Origin: Corbicula japonica
Lineage: Eukaryota; Mollusca; Bivalvia; Venerida; Cyrenidae
Direction of reading: 5' to 3'
DNA length: 64,000 bases
NCBI GenBank assembly: GCA_038501625.1
Contig: JAZAYU010000947.1
Location: 53,209 to 117,208, forward strand
The notes below the pieces were generated by a model that saw only the letters and a list, made by a program, of their open reading frames with translations, did no database searches and was not told the origin of the DNA. Below, in pieces: positions 12,282 to 24,203 of the stretch. Numbering within the stretch: the stretch's first letter is position 1; every line of letters starts with the position of its first letter. The position numbers and the translations under genes are program-made.

Positions 12282-13490
12282 TGGGGGTAAGTTGGTTACA
12301 TAACGGGAAAGTTGGTTACATTACGGGTAAGTTGGTTACATTACGGGTTATTTGTTTACATTACGGGTAAGTTGGTTTCATTACGCATAAGTTGGTTACA
12401 TTAGGGTACGTTGGTTACATTACGGGTAAGTTGGTTACATTACGGGTAAGTTGGTTACATTACAGGTAAGTTGGTTACATTGCGGGTTTGTTGGTTACAT
12501 TACGGGTAAGTTGGGTACATTATGGGTAAGTTGAGCACATTACGGGTAAGTTGGTTACATTGCGGGTATGTTGGTTATATAACGGGTAAGTTGGGTACAT
12601 TACGAGTTAGTTGGTTACATTACGGGTAAGTTGATTATATTACGGGTAAGTTTGTTACATTATGGGTAAGTTGGTTACATTGCGGGTATGTTGGTTACAT
12701 AACGGGTAAGTTGGGCACATTACGGGTAAGTTGGGCACATTAAGGGTAAGTTGGTTACATTGCGGGTATGTTGGTTACATTACGGGTAAGTTGGGCACGT
12801 TTACGGGTAAGTTGGGCACATTACGGGTAAGTTTGTTACATTATGGGTAAGTTGGTTACATTGCGGGTATGTTGGTTACATAACGGGTAAGTTGGGCACA
12901 TTGCGGGTAAGTTGGGCACATTACGGGTAAGTTGGTTAGATTGCGGGTATGTTGGTTTCATTACGGGTAAGTTGGTTACATTACGGGTAAGTTGGTTACA
13001 TTGCGGGTTTGTTGGTTACATTACGGGTAAGTTGGGTACATTATGGGTAAGTTGAGCACATTACGGGTAAGTTGGTTACATTGCGGGTATGTTGGTTATA
13101 TAACGGGTAAGTTGGATACATTACGAGTTAGTTGGTTACATTACGGGTAAGTTGATTATATTACGGGTAAGTTTGTTACATTATGGGTAAGTTGGTTACA
13201 TTGCGGGTATGTTGGTTACATAACGGGTAAGTTGGGCACATTACGGGTAAGTTGGGCACATTACGGGTAAGTTGGTTACATTGCGGGTATGTTGGTTACA
13301 TTACGGGTAAGTTGGGCACGTTTACGGGTAAGTTGGGCACATTACGGGTAAGTTTGTTACATTATGGGTTAGTTGGTTACATTGCGGGTATGTTGGTTAC
13401 ATAACGGGTAAGTTGGGCACATTATGGGTAAGTTGGGCACATTACGGGTAAGTTGGTAACATTGCGGGTATGTTGGTTACAAACATATGG
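12282..13490 (+). repeat. 20-bp minisatellite, about 60 copies
   Basis: The consensus unit is TTACGGGTAAGTTGGTTACA, with variants such as TTGCGGGTATG and GTTGGGCACA. Most units contain GGTAAGT. A 21-bp variant (GGGCACGTTTACGGG) recurs at about 12793 and 13314, and the surrounding variants repeat in the same order. This shows a higher-order unit of about 520 bp (26 units). Flanks are unique. Confidence 0.95.
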
Positions 13491-14369
13491 GGAACGTCAA
13501 GGAAAAAGATGTCTTCAAGAATTTGACAGTATTCCTTGAAATGATGTCAAAAAATTTAAGTATGCGACATTGCTTGTCATGCAATATGTGGTAACAATAA
13601 CATTCTGTAGTCAAAAAGAGTAATAAATGTCCCTATTTATTTTGCGAAAACAATATATAATTGAAAACACCTTAAATATTGTTTTAATTATATAAAAGCA
13701 ATAATGCCAAATTACTATCACATAAGACACTTTTCCCTTTACGTACCTAATATCTAAATTCAGTGTTTTATTGTATTGTTGGTCGGCTTGATCGATTTTC
13801 TTAAAGTTAGCGGAGCGTAGTTTTGAGCGTAATTACGTACTATATCTTCATTTGTATATTTGTTTTCATTCATTTCTTTGTTTATGAATGGAAAAAGTGG
13901 AATAAATTACAACAGTCACCATTAAAACTACAGAGGATAATGTGTAAGTCATATGCACAAGACACTAGTTCTAAATGGGAGACGGGCACAGGAAAAAATA
14001 ATGCTGCCGAAATGATATTTATTTTATTTGCATACATAAGCCTTATGAATATATTTATAATTATACACAATCTAAATGTATAAGGTTTTACTTTAAAACA
14101 ATTAAAGTACAAATTAAGTACATTAAATTATATTATTCAAGAAGGCACAAAAATAACTAAACTTGACTTTCCCAAGAAATAATTTAACATTTTAGGAACT
14201 TCATTTTGCTATTTCGAAAATTGTATAAGCTTCACAGATAGTTCATTGTATTGTGATATTTTGTAAGTGTTTGTTTGTGATGTTTTGTATTTTTGGATTT
14301 ATTCTGTTAAAATATTAACAGGTAATTTGTGTTTTTGTATAACTTTGAAATAATGTTAAAATAGTTAAA

Positions 14370-14540
14370 TATGCATATCAGAAATGTCCACATCTAGAAA
14401 ACACTGCCTCCCCAAAAAGCCAAAAAGCAGAGAGAGAAAAAAAGAGAAAGGGTTCACACTGTGGCCATTCTCAGAAAGCAGTCTAAAGTGCCGAAACAAT
14501 TGTTGTGCCCAGTCGGTGTGGCAAGTCCTGATTTGCCTCT
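14370..14540 (-). mobile_element. Family I retroelement 3' tail fragment
   Basis: It begins with GCATATCAGAAATGTCCACA and continues with the CACTGCCTCCCCA-type block and a GAGAGAGAAAA stretch. These are the inverted form of the tail that ends the element at 21955. Confidence 0.65.
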
Positions 14541-15109
14541 TTTACTTTTTTATTTTTAAGTTTTTTTTTACCAGACACCTCATATATTTATTTTGGAATT
14601 CTTAATAATATAGGTCGAATTAAGGCATCGCTATTTAACACATCTAGACCATTGACTAAATAATTGCTGCTTTTAAGGAAACGAGGTAAAATCCTGTCCT
14701 TTTCGATTAAGGTGACTTGTTACCGTTTCTTCTTGTACAGTATAAGTTCACAAGAAAAGCTTTCAAATTAATTGACAGTGTAGGACCTGATTCCCAACAC
14801 TGTTGTTAAAAGTAGTCTAGATTAACTACTTTGCCACTTTTTGATAACTCCAACAGTTTTCGTCTTTTCACATTAGAAATATGTTGTTACGTCAGAGATA
14901 AACTCGAGTAAAATAAATATTCGAAAACAGCATTCTACCAAACACTCCTACCAATGACTGTCAAAACATAAATGCAAAGCACGGGAGTGGGCTGTCTGAT
15001 GCTTTCGCAACACACTACCTGTGTTTGGTTAAATTTAATATGTGAATAAAGAAACAAGTTCAATATAATTGTAATCTGTCAACATGGCCTGTTAAAATTG
15101 GCGTATGTA

Positions 15110-15310
15110 AAATTGTTTTGCCACTGATCGTTCGAAGGCAATAACGCCTAATGTTCTCATTATCGTTAGTTGCTTCTGGTGTCTGTTTTGAAATTGATTA
15201 TTTTATAAATCATGCTTTCCATTCCTCTCTATATCTTGGCTTCGTGTGTTGGCTGTCTCTACTGGGTGTGGAAGTCCCTGATATGCGTATTTAACGTTTT
15301 TAAAATAGTT
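15110..15310 (+). mobile_element. Family I retroelement 3' tail fragment
   Basis: It carries TTTTGCCACTGATCGTTCGA, CTGTTTTGAAATTGATTATT and the terminal CCTGATATGCGTATTT of the family, at lower identity than other copies. Confidence 0.6.
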
Positions 15311-16619
15311 CTTCATTTATTTCTTTATTGCCGTCATGACAATATAAAAATATATTTTACACACTATAAACCGTTAGCCGTAGTATGATCATCTTTTCCA
15401 AGTACTTTTCTAAACAGTAGAAGTCATCATCCTGATAAAAAGGTCCAATTCAGCACCTTCATTTGTTCTACCTTTAACAGTTCTACCTCTGATAACTACA
15501 TGTACCTATTTACATCCAGGCAAACATGGTAAAATGTTCACAATGACACCAAACCACCTTACTCATGGTGAATTATACATACATAGTAAATGACGATGCA
15601 CATAAAACGTAACAATAATAAGTTGTTTTACAGACGGATTTTATGTCATTTAAATCGAAGCCGTCCCGTGTATCTTTGGTAACTGTGGTAATCTTATTAA
15701 CAGTATTTTGATACAAGAAAGAAAAAAAAGGCAAAAAGTAATCAAAATTCACAGTGTCACATCACACATTTGTGCATGTTGATATCTTCTAAGGTTTAAA
15801 ATTATTTCAACAGAACAGTCCTAGAACATTATATATTGACAACTACTTTTTAATTTTATTAAAACTTAATTAATACTTATTGTGACAAATTAAAAACTTT
15901 TGTATATTTTCAATGAACCAAAATAAAATAATTGTTAGGGTGACTAATTTCATACCTTTGGTTCTGTTTGCTCATATTACATGTTTTACAACCTATTGGC
16001 ATTCTACAGTTTTAGAAGCTATGTCTGTTTCGAAATACCTCGACCTGAAACGTAGTGTCATTGAAATATCTCGATACGTCTGAAATACTAATATAATAAA
16101 CAATACTTTTTAATGTAATATAATATTTATGTACTTAATTATTCCATTTTCACTGTACCATTCTGTTCTGCGTAATACATAAACCTTATTTAAAGCACAA
16201 ACTTTGATAAAATATTTTTTCTTCATTTGTTGAAATAGTGAGCAGATGCCATTTGAAACAAACATAATTGTTAGATGATGCATAGTTGTTGATCAGTGTT
16301 TTTTTTCTTCCAAATAATGTCGGAGATACATTATGTTTAAATTAAATTTATTACACACTTCAATCGGATCTGCTATGTGTTGATATAATTTATTCCATTT
16401 GCGCTTTACTTTTTCTATTTTACGATAGAATCATATTCATTCTAAAGAACTTTCTATTATAAAGAAAGAAACCAACATTTTTCTTTACTCTATATAAAAC
16501 TTTATATTTCCAATCTCGATAGCGCTGAATTGCAACTGCCAATATAGATTTATAATAGTTTTTTATGCTTGAACTTTATATATTAATATGAGATATAAGT
16601 TATTGAGAAAAGGAATTTA

Positions 16620-16930
16620 TTGGAACATTGTTTAGCTGTTGGAGTCATTTCACCAAGACAACTTGTACTTGTTTTGTGATACGGAAACCTGTTGGGGCAA
16701 GTGTGAGGTTGGTGCAGCCTAGAACCTGGTTTAACCCCCCTGTAGCAAATTGTTTTGCCACTGACCGTTCTAAGGCGGTAACCCCTCGGATTCTCACTTT
16801 CGTTAATTGTTAGTGGCGTCCATTTTGAAATTGATTATTTTAATACCATGCTCTCTTCCTCTCTACTGTTTGGCTGTGTGGGGAGGCTGTGTCTGCTGGT
16901 TGTGGCCATTCCTGAAATGCATATTTCACT
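16620..16930 (+). mobile_element. Family I retroelement 3' tail fragment
   Basis: This is a clear copy of the last 310 bp of the family: the CACCAAGACAACTTGTACTT block, GTTGGGGCAAGTGTGAGG, TTTTGCCACTGACCGTTCTA, the CTGTGTGGGGAGGCTGTG block, and an end near CCTGAAATGCATATTTCAC. Confidence 0.8.
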
Positions 16931-17295
16931 TTCTACAATTAATTTTCTTAATATATTTAAAATAAAGAAACAGTTATAACTTTGATTTGTGCAAAAACAA
17001 TTTAAACTGCATTTTGTCAACAGAAGCAAGCCCTTATGGTGTTTTGCGTATTAAATATGCAACTTTGTAGGTATGTTTTCTTGTTATGGCTCGCCATTGA
17101 TTCTTAAATTGATATTATGTATTTGTCACACAAAATTCTTACTCTACCGATCTCGGAAGCGCTGAATTGCAACTACCAATGTTGATTGATAATAGCATTT
17201 TAAGCTTAAACTTATATTTTTATATAAGGTTTAAGTTATTGAGAGAATGAATTTATTGGAAACAACGCACGTGTCTGTTAAACTTAAAAAAATCG

Positions 17296-17480
17296 AAATA
17301 TGCATATCAGGAACCACAACATTCAGAAAACACCCTGGAGTCAAATCAGCAAGAACACGACGACAGGGATAAAGAAAACACATCGAGCGTCTATGTTCTT
17401 TTACAATATTTCCGTATAAACCTTCATACACTCTTGCCACCGTCGTGCAACCAAAGAGGTTAGCATAATAATCAACTGGG
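17296..17480 (-). mobile_element. Family I retroelement fragment with end of RT frame
   Basis: On the minus strand it encodes the tail peptide ARVYEGLYGNIVKEHRRSM and RRVLADLTPG, matching the region just after the reverse-transcriptase frame at 21400-21550. It lies directly beside the duplicated 5' flank of gene B, and a similar fragment (44150-44300) lies beside the paralogous flank near gene C. Confidence 0.65.
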
Positions 17481-17750
17481 TCGAAAATATTTGAATTTTA
17501 ATTCAATTAACTTAAATAATGATAAAATGTTTTTCTGTTTTAGGATAGGCCGAAAATTTTAAGTGAACCTTACGAACACGTGCGTATACTTATTTATATA
17601 TTATTTTTCCTTATTCATTCGTTATGTGTTGAATATGTAGACGGAAGTTAGTTGACAGTATGGTACTTGTTCTTAGTTCGATTCTGTTTTTACGTTGATG
17701 CCAGTTATTTTGTTGATGTTGTGGCATTTTTTCATGCATTATAAATTTCC
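17460..17750 (+). repeat. Duplicated 5' flank of gene B (possible promoter region)
   Basis: This aligns with 44300-44600 upstream of gene C. Shared words include GAAAATATTTG, GGCCGAAAA, ATGTGTTGAATATGTAGACG and GAAGTTAGTTGACAGTATGG. A block kept upstream of two HEPN genes could hold the promoter or first non-coding exon, but no core promoter motif stands out. That role is inference. Confidence 0.6.
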
Positions 17751-17877
17751 CATACGTGCTAGTAATTAAATAGTACTAAATTTGCAAGGATCTACATCGT
17801 TTTGTTGATATTGGTCACGTATTGTCGCCAGATGTTTTTTTTAAGAAATTTATATTGTGACATAATTTCTTTTTCAG

Positions 17878-18574
17878 ATAAAAAAGGAAATTTAAGAATT
17901 CAGCTGTCTACCAATACAGAGCTCCCAGGAAGTGTATAGAATTTTCATGATTTGTTTGTTATTTTTAATAATGATTCCAATTGAAAAACAATATTTTCTT
18001 AGGATTATTCTTCTGCTCTATGATGCAGCGTCATTTATTCTTCGTCATATTGTAGTGAGGAAGTTAGAAAAACAAGGGGATGATTTAGATAATTTGTTGA
18101 AAAAAGATGAATTCGAGAACAAATTAAAGCATAAACCATTTCGCTAAACCGCAAGTAGAAAAACTATTTCCATCAAATGGTAAATCAGATATTCAGACAT
18201 TGGACTCTCAGATGCTGGCGGTTGTCAGTTTACTAATTTTTCGTTCAACATTATCGAGGGATGAAAAGTATCACATTAAGTTCATAAAGTTCACAAGAAA
18301 TAATGTCGCACACAAACCGTCAGCATCTTATTTGGAAGACGACTTTGTTGACGAAAAAGAAGATATCGAAAAAGCTATTACTTTTTTAGCTTCAGGCTTT
18401 AATACAACTGTTCAGGAGAATTGCCGAAAACTTATTTCTTCGTACTGTTCAGATCCTTTGGATTCGCATGAACAGTTAGCCATTAAACACTTGGGAGAAG
18501 ATAAAAATAACGGTGAATTGCTACGCCAAATTCTTGATGCTGTCAATAAAAAAAACATGAAATCGTTCGTATGA
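17878..18574 (+). pseudogene. Pseudogene B, DZIP3-like HEPN exon (frameshifted)
   Basis: The acceptor is at 17876-17877. An ATG at 17971 starts MIPIEKQYFLRIILLLYD, matching gene C's MITQEHEYYIRFLLLLLQ. The frame runs to about 18140, where one base is lost. The homologous reading then continues in another frame (FAKPQVEKLFPSN, then LDSQMLAVVSLLIF) to 18574. The HEPN signature survives as RNNVAH (Arg, Asn, then His), comparable to RNYHHAH in gene C. HEPN domains of this type are all-helical and often RNase-like; activity is unproven here. A sequencing error could mimic a single frameshift, but further lesions downstream make a pseudogene likely. Confidence 0.75.
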
Positions 18575-18886
18575 ATATACAGGACCATGCAGAAAAAATA
18601 GAGAACAAAATACACTTAACTGAGAAAAAAATATGTGAAAGTCAAGACACTGTTTTGAAGGGGTTAAATGGGCTTTGTATAGACATCGGTAAAGTGAAGT
18701 CTAAGTAACGGAATCAGAAGAAAAGTCTTCACAGGAACTGAAAGAAGTTAATGCCAGTTTGACTAATCATATCTTAAACGAAGCGGAAAAGGTATTACAA
18801 CAAGTTGACTCAAATAATAGTTTCCTTCAGGAAGTACAGAGAAGTCAGAATGAACATGCAGCAAAACTATAATCAAAACTAGAAGG
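18571..18886 (+). pseudogene. Pseudogene B, coiled-coil region with stops
   Basis: The continuing sequence translates, with at least one frameshift and one in-frame stop (near 18870), into Gln/Glu/Lys-rich helix text such as DHAEKIENKIHLTEKKICE and SQELKEVNASLTNHILNE, followed by a possible donor (GGTATG at about 18884). It matches in place, though not closely in sequence, the short helical exon 48170-48250 of gene C. The coiled coil is inferred from composition and heptad-like spacing only. Confidence 0.55.
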
Positions 18887-18944
18887 TATGTTTCCACGTC
18901 TTGACTTCATTTGTAAACTTGCCGATGAGAAAGGAACAGAATAT

Positions 18945-19060
18945 AAAAATGAAATATGCATATCAGGAATGGCCACATCCAGCATACACAGCCTCCCCAC
19001 ACAGCCAAAAAGTAGAGAGGAAAAGAGAGCATGGTATTACAAAAATCAGTTTCAAATAAG
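18945..19060 (-). mobile_element. Family I retroelement 3' tail fragment
   Basis: It starts GAAATATGCATATCAGGAAT and carries CCACATCCAGCATACACAGC and the CAGCCAAAAAGTAGAGAGGA block. It is the inverted end of the family, inside an intron of pseudogene B. Confidence 0.75.
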
Positions 19061-19154
19061 CAATTTGAAGTTAGGACTAAATATGTATTTTTTTTTAAAT
19101 GTCTTGCAAGTTCCTTGCGACACGTCTTCAAAGAAACTGAAAGACAGCGAACAC

Positions 19155-19400
19155 GAAAAATTGAAAATATTTCAGGCTCGATTTGATATAAGCCTGTTCA
19201 TGGGCAGTAATAGAAAGCCATATTTTCTGCCTACGCTGCCTAGTTGAGTACAATGCAATATTGACACCCTTATATAGCCAAATTTTGATCCATCCCATAC
19301 AACATGGAATCGATTAATCTGAAAAGCTACCGAATTGACTGTACCCTGTTCACCGCCATATATAAAATCGAGTTGCGCTCAACTATGGGCTATACTGCAT
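19155..19400 (+). repeat. Dispersed repeat family II copy
   Basis: It shows ATTTCAGGCTCGATTTGATA, AAGCCTGTTCATGG, the ATTTTGATCCATCCCA motif and a GTTGCGCTCAAC end. It lies in an intron of pseudogene B. Confidence 0.55.
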
Positions 19401-19939
19401 TCAAATTTAGCAGTAATAATTTACCATTCAGATTACTGCTTCTTAAGTAATAGTTTTTTTTGTTCGGAGGCGTTTTTCAGGGTTTTTTTAAAAATCTAAT
19501 TATATGTTTGCTGCACTGTCTACAGAAAAAGCTATCTTGACACATCCTTAATTGATTTTAATATTGAATCGGATTACATTATTGAAATAAATTATATGTT
19601 GCAGAACTAAAACAACTCTTTGAACAAACTTCTAGAATCGGCGGCCACTGTTCCAAGCAAATAAAGTGTAAGTAATCCTTAACATATCGAATCGGCCTTT
19701 GTATTTACATGTTATACTGAATGTTTTGCTAAGATAAAAGCTTAAATATTGAACAAAGAACTGGTTCTAAAAATTAAATGTAAACAATGCTTAAGTAGTT
19801 CATTGTACTTTTTAAATGAAAATAAAATTATTTTCCAAGATTTGATAATTACGAAAAGAAATTGACACAGTTGTACTAAAACATTCAATATCATATCAAA
19901 TGCTGTCATTGAAGTATCTTTATTTATTATTATTTTTAG

Positions 19940-20341
19940 TTGGTACACATACTCATTTAACCGTTGATGGACCAACACCAGAATGGATCAACATTGTCGA
20001 AACAGTTTTGAAAAGTGTATTTGATTTACTTTTAAATGAAGTACAGGAGCCAGGACAAAATCCAGAGACTGAAAAAGCAGTCGAAGAATTTCTAAATTTC
20101 ATCAAAGGCTTTAAGGGCGTAGAACTGAAAGCCGTAGAAAGGAAATTCATTTTATTGGCGTTTGAATGTTTGACGTACGAGTCGTTAAATGATTTGATTG
20201 AATTTTTCAACAGCAATGAATTCTATAAATATTTAGAAAGTATTGCTAGAGCGCTTGAAAAGGATCTACGGATTCCTGAACAAATGCTGATTTCCTCTGA
20301 AATTCCAACAAGTTCTCTACAACTTGTAGTTTATGACAAAA
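19940..20341 (+). pseudogene. Pseudogene B, first TRADD-N-like exon (itself intact)
   Basis: Acceptor AG at 19938-19939 and a strong donor GTAAGT at 20342, both phase 1, bound a fully open 402-bp exon (gene C's counterpart is 396 bp). The translation holds the strand-helix pattern VERKFILLAFECLTYESLND, then LIEFFNSNEFYKYLESIARA and LEKDLRIPEQMLISSEI. This parallels GSIVFKFKCFSLKAILHLID and YFYGSRFQRRLGEIANALED in gene C exon 3. The exon shows no damage, so only its neighbours mark the gene as dead. A shorter transcript using this exon cannot be excluded. Confidence 0.7.
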
Positions 20342-20647
20342 GTAAGTGTTTAGATAAAACAATAGCGCGTTTATTGGAAAATAAGTTCTATATTCAAATC
20401 AACATATCAGGAAAAGCGCAAAATGACAGCATTACTTCTAGCATATAACCAATCAATGCTATTATGAAGGAATGGCATATGTTTCGATTGATCATTTATT
20501 AGTCAAAAAGACGATCAATAAATCCGAACTTGCATTATTGTTATATTTGTCATGTTTGATAGTTTTCAGTTTTCTTTTCATCTATTTAATTGGCGAGACA
20601 AACCTTGCTTAAAGGCACAACGACCATTACTTATGGCTGAATTTCTT

Positions 20648-21955
20648 TGTGCACCCCTTGTTGCTGATCTGTTTTTATACTGTTATGAAAGAGATTTTAT
20701 GTTATCTCTTTCTACCGAACATCAAGATGATATTATTACAGCTTTTAACAACACATCGAGGTACCTTGATGATTTATTAAATATAGATAATAACCATTTT
20801 CCATCACTGGTTAATAAGATTTATCCTAAAGAACTACAGCTTAATAAAGCGAACACTTCAGAAAAGCAAGCAAACTTTCTTGATTTAAATCTATCCATTG
20901 ACAATGGTTACGTCACTACTAAAATTTATGATAAAAGAGATGATTTTAATTTTAATATAGTAAATTTTCCGTTTCTAGACGGCGATGTTCCTCGTGCGAC
21001 TTTTTACGGGGTTTATATCTCACAGCTTGTTCGCTTTTCAAGAGCTTGCAACGATGTGAATGATTTCAATGAACGTAATCTTTGCATTACAGAAAAACTT
21101 TTAAAACAAGGTTATCGGTATCACAAATTAAGGAAAACCTTTTGCAAGTTTTATCGCCGATATCCAGATCTAATTCATAAATACAGGTGCAGTTTAAAAT
21201 CACTATTGCAACAAGGTATTTCACAGCCAGTTGTTTATGGAGATTTAATTTATAAACTTAAGAAGATAAAAGGCGATGTTAATTTCTCCAGGTTATTCGT
21301 AAAAACCATCTGTAAATTTAAAAAGAAAGGTTATCAACATGATATTTTACAGCGCTCTGCAGGCCTGGTGATTAACCCATCTACAGTTGATCATTATGCT
21401 TACCTCTTTGGTTGCACGACGGTGGCAGGGGTTTAAGAGTTTATGAAAGTTTATGGGGAAATCTTTTCTAAAAAGAACATAGAAGCTCGATTTGTTTCTT
21501 TTATCCCTGTCATCGTGTTCTTGCTGATTTTACTCCAGGTGCTCTGGTCTCTAAGATCATTGAGTACCCGCTCTTTGGCTTTGCAATGCTATTAAATTCT
21601 TATGTTTATATGTTTGTATGCTTTTGCATGCAACATTGTTGAGCTGATGGGTGGGTTGGAGTTATTTCACCAAGACAATTTGTACTTGTTTTGTGATACG
21701 AGAACCTGTTGGGGCAAGTGTGAGGTTGGTGCACCCTAGAACCTGGTTTAAACCCCCAGTGGCAATTTGTTTTGCCACTGACCGTTCCAAGGCGGTAACC
21801 CCTCCGGTTCTCACTTTCGTTATTTGTTTGTGGCGTCCAGTTTGAAACTGATTTTTGTAATACCATGCTCTCTTTTCCTCTCTACCTTTTGGCTGTGTGG
21901 GGAGGCTGTGTATGCTGGATGTGGCCATTCCTGATATGCATATTTCATTTTTTTA
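20648..21955 (+). mobile_element. 5'-truncated retroelement, family I master-like copy (RT C-terminal half plus 3' tail)
   Basis: Homology starts abruptly near 20648 at CAPLVADLFLYCYERDFM. The frame then shows the RT catalytic YLDDLL, followed by FLDLNLSI, TTKIYDKRDDFNFNIVNFPF and YGVYISQLVRFSRACNDVND, and ends at 21436. A further degenerate stretch and a 400-bp tail end in GATATGCATATTTCA. The motif order (YxDD, then FLD, then the SQLVR..RAC segment) recalls Penelope-like elements, but I do not see a GIY-YIG endonuclease, so the class stays open. The copy sits in an intron of pseudogene B. Confidence 0.78.
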
Positions 21956-22247
21956 CTTATAGCTTAAGCGGTGTTGTATAACAGATGTATTGATATTGAT
22001 TCAGCAAGTGTTGACTTAAAATAATAACACCATGTCTGGCATATTAAAACAAATATGTTAAATATGGGAAGCGAGAGTGTGAAATATTATAAGGAATTAA
22101 TGTAAGTGTGGTTGGTTTGCAATATTCTTCCACTGAAACGATGACACTTTCGAGTATCTCACAATCTAATTAAATTCTGTAGGCACATTTTATTACAGAA
22201 AATGTGCACCACGAATTGTCACATTTAAAAGCCATAACCTCAACAAT

Positions 22248-22500
22248 CAGCCAGGAAGTAGAGAGGAAGAGAGAGCATGGTTAATAAAATGACCAATTTC
22301 AAAACAGACACCACAAACAATTAACACAAATAATAACCCGCATTAGAACGGTCAGTGCTAAAACAGCTTGCCACAGGGGATTTAAACTAGGTTCTAAGGT
22401 GCACCAGCCGCACACTTACACAGGTCCTCATATGAACAAGCATTGACATGTTGTCTTCATGAAATAACTCAAACCCACCCATTAAAGGGACATATTAGAG
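22248..22500 (-). mobile_element. Family I retroelement 3' tail fragment
   Basis: It contains GGAAGTAGAGAGGAAGAGAG, ATTTCAAAACAGACACCACA, AGAACGGTCAGTGCTAAAAC and the AGGTTCTAAGGTGCACCAGC block in inverted orientation. Confidence 0.7.
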
Positions 22501-22804
22501 GGATAAAACTGCATCTCGCAATGTAATTAGTAATTACAAACCGGTTGTTGAAATCTTCCTGATATTTTAAAGAGAGTGCTCAGTTTTAACTCATATCATT
22601 ACATTAAGTACAAATCCAAACCATTTATAAAAATAACAAGGAACTGGGATTATAACATTAAATGAGTTTTGCTGTTTCGAATAGGATCTTTTGCTCTGGC
22701 AATACCTTGAATTGATATGCACAAGTACAATGCAGATATACAATTTAAAATGCTAATCTAAGATGTTATTTATGTTATCATATTATCTTATTTTTACAAT
22801 TAAA

Positions 22805-22975
22805 GTGTTAGGCGGTAACCCGAAGGGTTCTCTTTTTCGTTAATTCTTTGTGGCGTCTTATTTGAATTGACATACTTATAACAAACATGCTCTCTTTTCC
22901 TCTCTTCTTTTTCGCTGCGTGGGGTGGCTGTGTTTTGTGAGTGTGGCGATTCCTGATATGCATATATCATGTTTA
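22805..22975 (+). mobile_element. Family I retroelement 3' tail fragment
   Basis: It runs from TTAGGCGGTAACCCGAAGGG to CCTGATATGCATATATCA and lies about 40 bp upstream of the acceptor of pseudogene B's second TRADD-N exon. Confidence 0.75.
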
Positions 22976-23013
22976 TAGAAAAGAATGGTATTCAATAGTT
23001 GTCTGTATTTAAG

Positions 23014-24203
23014 GTTTGAGTATCAAACACGAATCCGAGAAAGGCATAGAATTGTCATTCGACTGTACTTCCATTAATGGGTTGGATGCTTTTTGGCGTT
23101 TATTTGTGAAAGGAGAAGCATCACCATATATCGAAAAAATAGCTGCGACTCTTTCATCAGAAGTTAGAGAAAAAACATATACTGTATAAGTGGTAATGTT
23201 CGCGAGGATGTAATGTTCGCGTATTTCGCGATTTCATCAAAATCGCGAAATTATCAGCCAGCGTAAATTAGAGCTTATGTACAAGCAAAATTTTACCCCT
23301 ACACCGGACTATGGTAAAACAAAACATTATGATCATTGAACTTTATTACAAGTCTTAGACTGCATAGTATAACTGTACAGATTAAAAGCCATGTAAACGT
23401 ACAATTAATACCAAATATCAAAACTTATACACAATTGTACTAATTAAATTTGATAAACTAAACGACAATTCCTTTGAAAACTATTAACTGTCTATGTAAT
23501 TTGTATATTTGTACATCGGTAAGGACTGTATCCCACATTGGTGAAATGCAGATATGCATGTAAATCATGGGCCTTCATAAGCCAACGTGCATGTATTGGC
23601 TTAATGTTTTTTGTTATTAGGTCAATTCTCCAGCACATTATGTTTAAAACACGTCGAAAATGGCAAGCGCAGTTTGATCACACCTGCAACGTAAACAGGT
23701 AAAAACTGCGGTCAGATTTCACACCAGGTTATCGTTAATAATAAAGTAATCTGTTAAAAGGGCAAACAATTCATTGTTGGTTGCTAATTGACTGTCGGAT
23801 CACGATGTTCACAGTTTGTCATTTAACAATCCAACTTTTGGGAAGACTACTTTCAGTTTCTACCATGAAATTTTTTGACAACCAAATAATTTAGAGTGAA
23901 TATAACGACGTGTAATTTTTACGAATTTCATGAAATCAATTTTTCGCGAACATTTCCGCACGCGAAACACCGGCAAAACAGAAAATGCGAACTTTTACGC
24001 CAGCGAAATTATCCGCTTATACAGTATTTCAACAAGTGTTTACCTGCAGGAATTCGAAGACGCCATTAAACATTTAGAGGCGACAGTGAAAAAAGAGATG
24101 GAAACAGTGGTAATTAAACCAAACAGTGAAACGAAGCAACAATCTACAAATTTTGAATCTTTAGATTCCAAGCTAGATATTGACAAAGTGAAAACACGGA
24201 CAG
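23014..24203 (+). pseudogene. Pseudogene B, second TRADD-N exon, split by a transposon
   Basis: The left part (23014-23181) and right part (24027-24203) together match gene A exon 738-1082: GIELSFDCTSINGLDAFWRL upstream, YLQEFEDAIKHLEATVKKEM and LDIDKVKTRTG downstream. Taking out the 843-bp element and one TA copy leaves exactly 345 bp, the length of the gene A exon, with no stop. The insertion therefore hit an intact exon. Acceptor and donor sites are conserved. Confidence 0.85.
23182..24024. mobile_element. TA-target inverted-repeat element inserted in a coding exon
   Basis: The ends CTGTATAAGTGGTAATGTTC and (inverted) CTGTATAAGCGGATAATTTC share a short inverted repeat, flanked by TA at 23180-23181 and 24025-24026. 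Many TTCGCG words lie near both ends. No transposase is visible. It is like a Tc1/mariner-type MITE by target site; the superfamily is inferred. Confidence 0.85.

Larger units (their letters stand above)
13491..17295. other. Intergenic, repeat fragments only
   Basis: This AT-rich stretch has no recognisable gene. It holds family I retroelement tails at about 14370-14540 (-), 15110-15310 (+) and 16620-16930 (+). Other open frames are short and have no pattern. Confidence 0.5.

Noticed and set aside
12282..13490. Telomere-like or CRISPR-like array of TTACGGG-containing units
   Set aside because: The period is 20 bp with no spacers and is not the animal TTAGGG repeat; a minisatellite explains it.
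17932..18147. Stand-alone short membrane protein (hydrophobic start)
   Set aside because: The hydrophobic start is intron and leader sequence read through. From 17971 on it is the first part of the HEPN domain by match to gene C.
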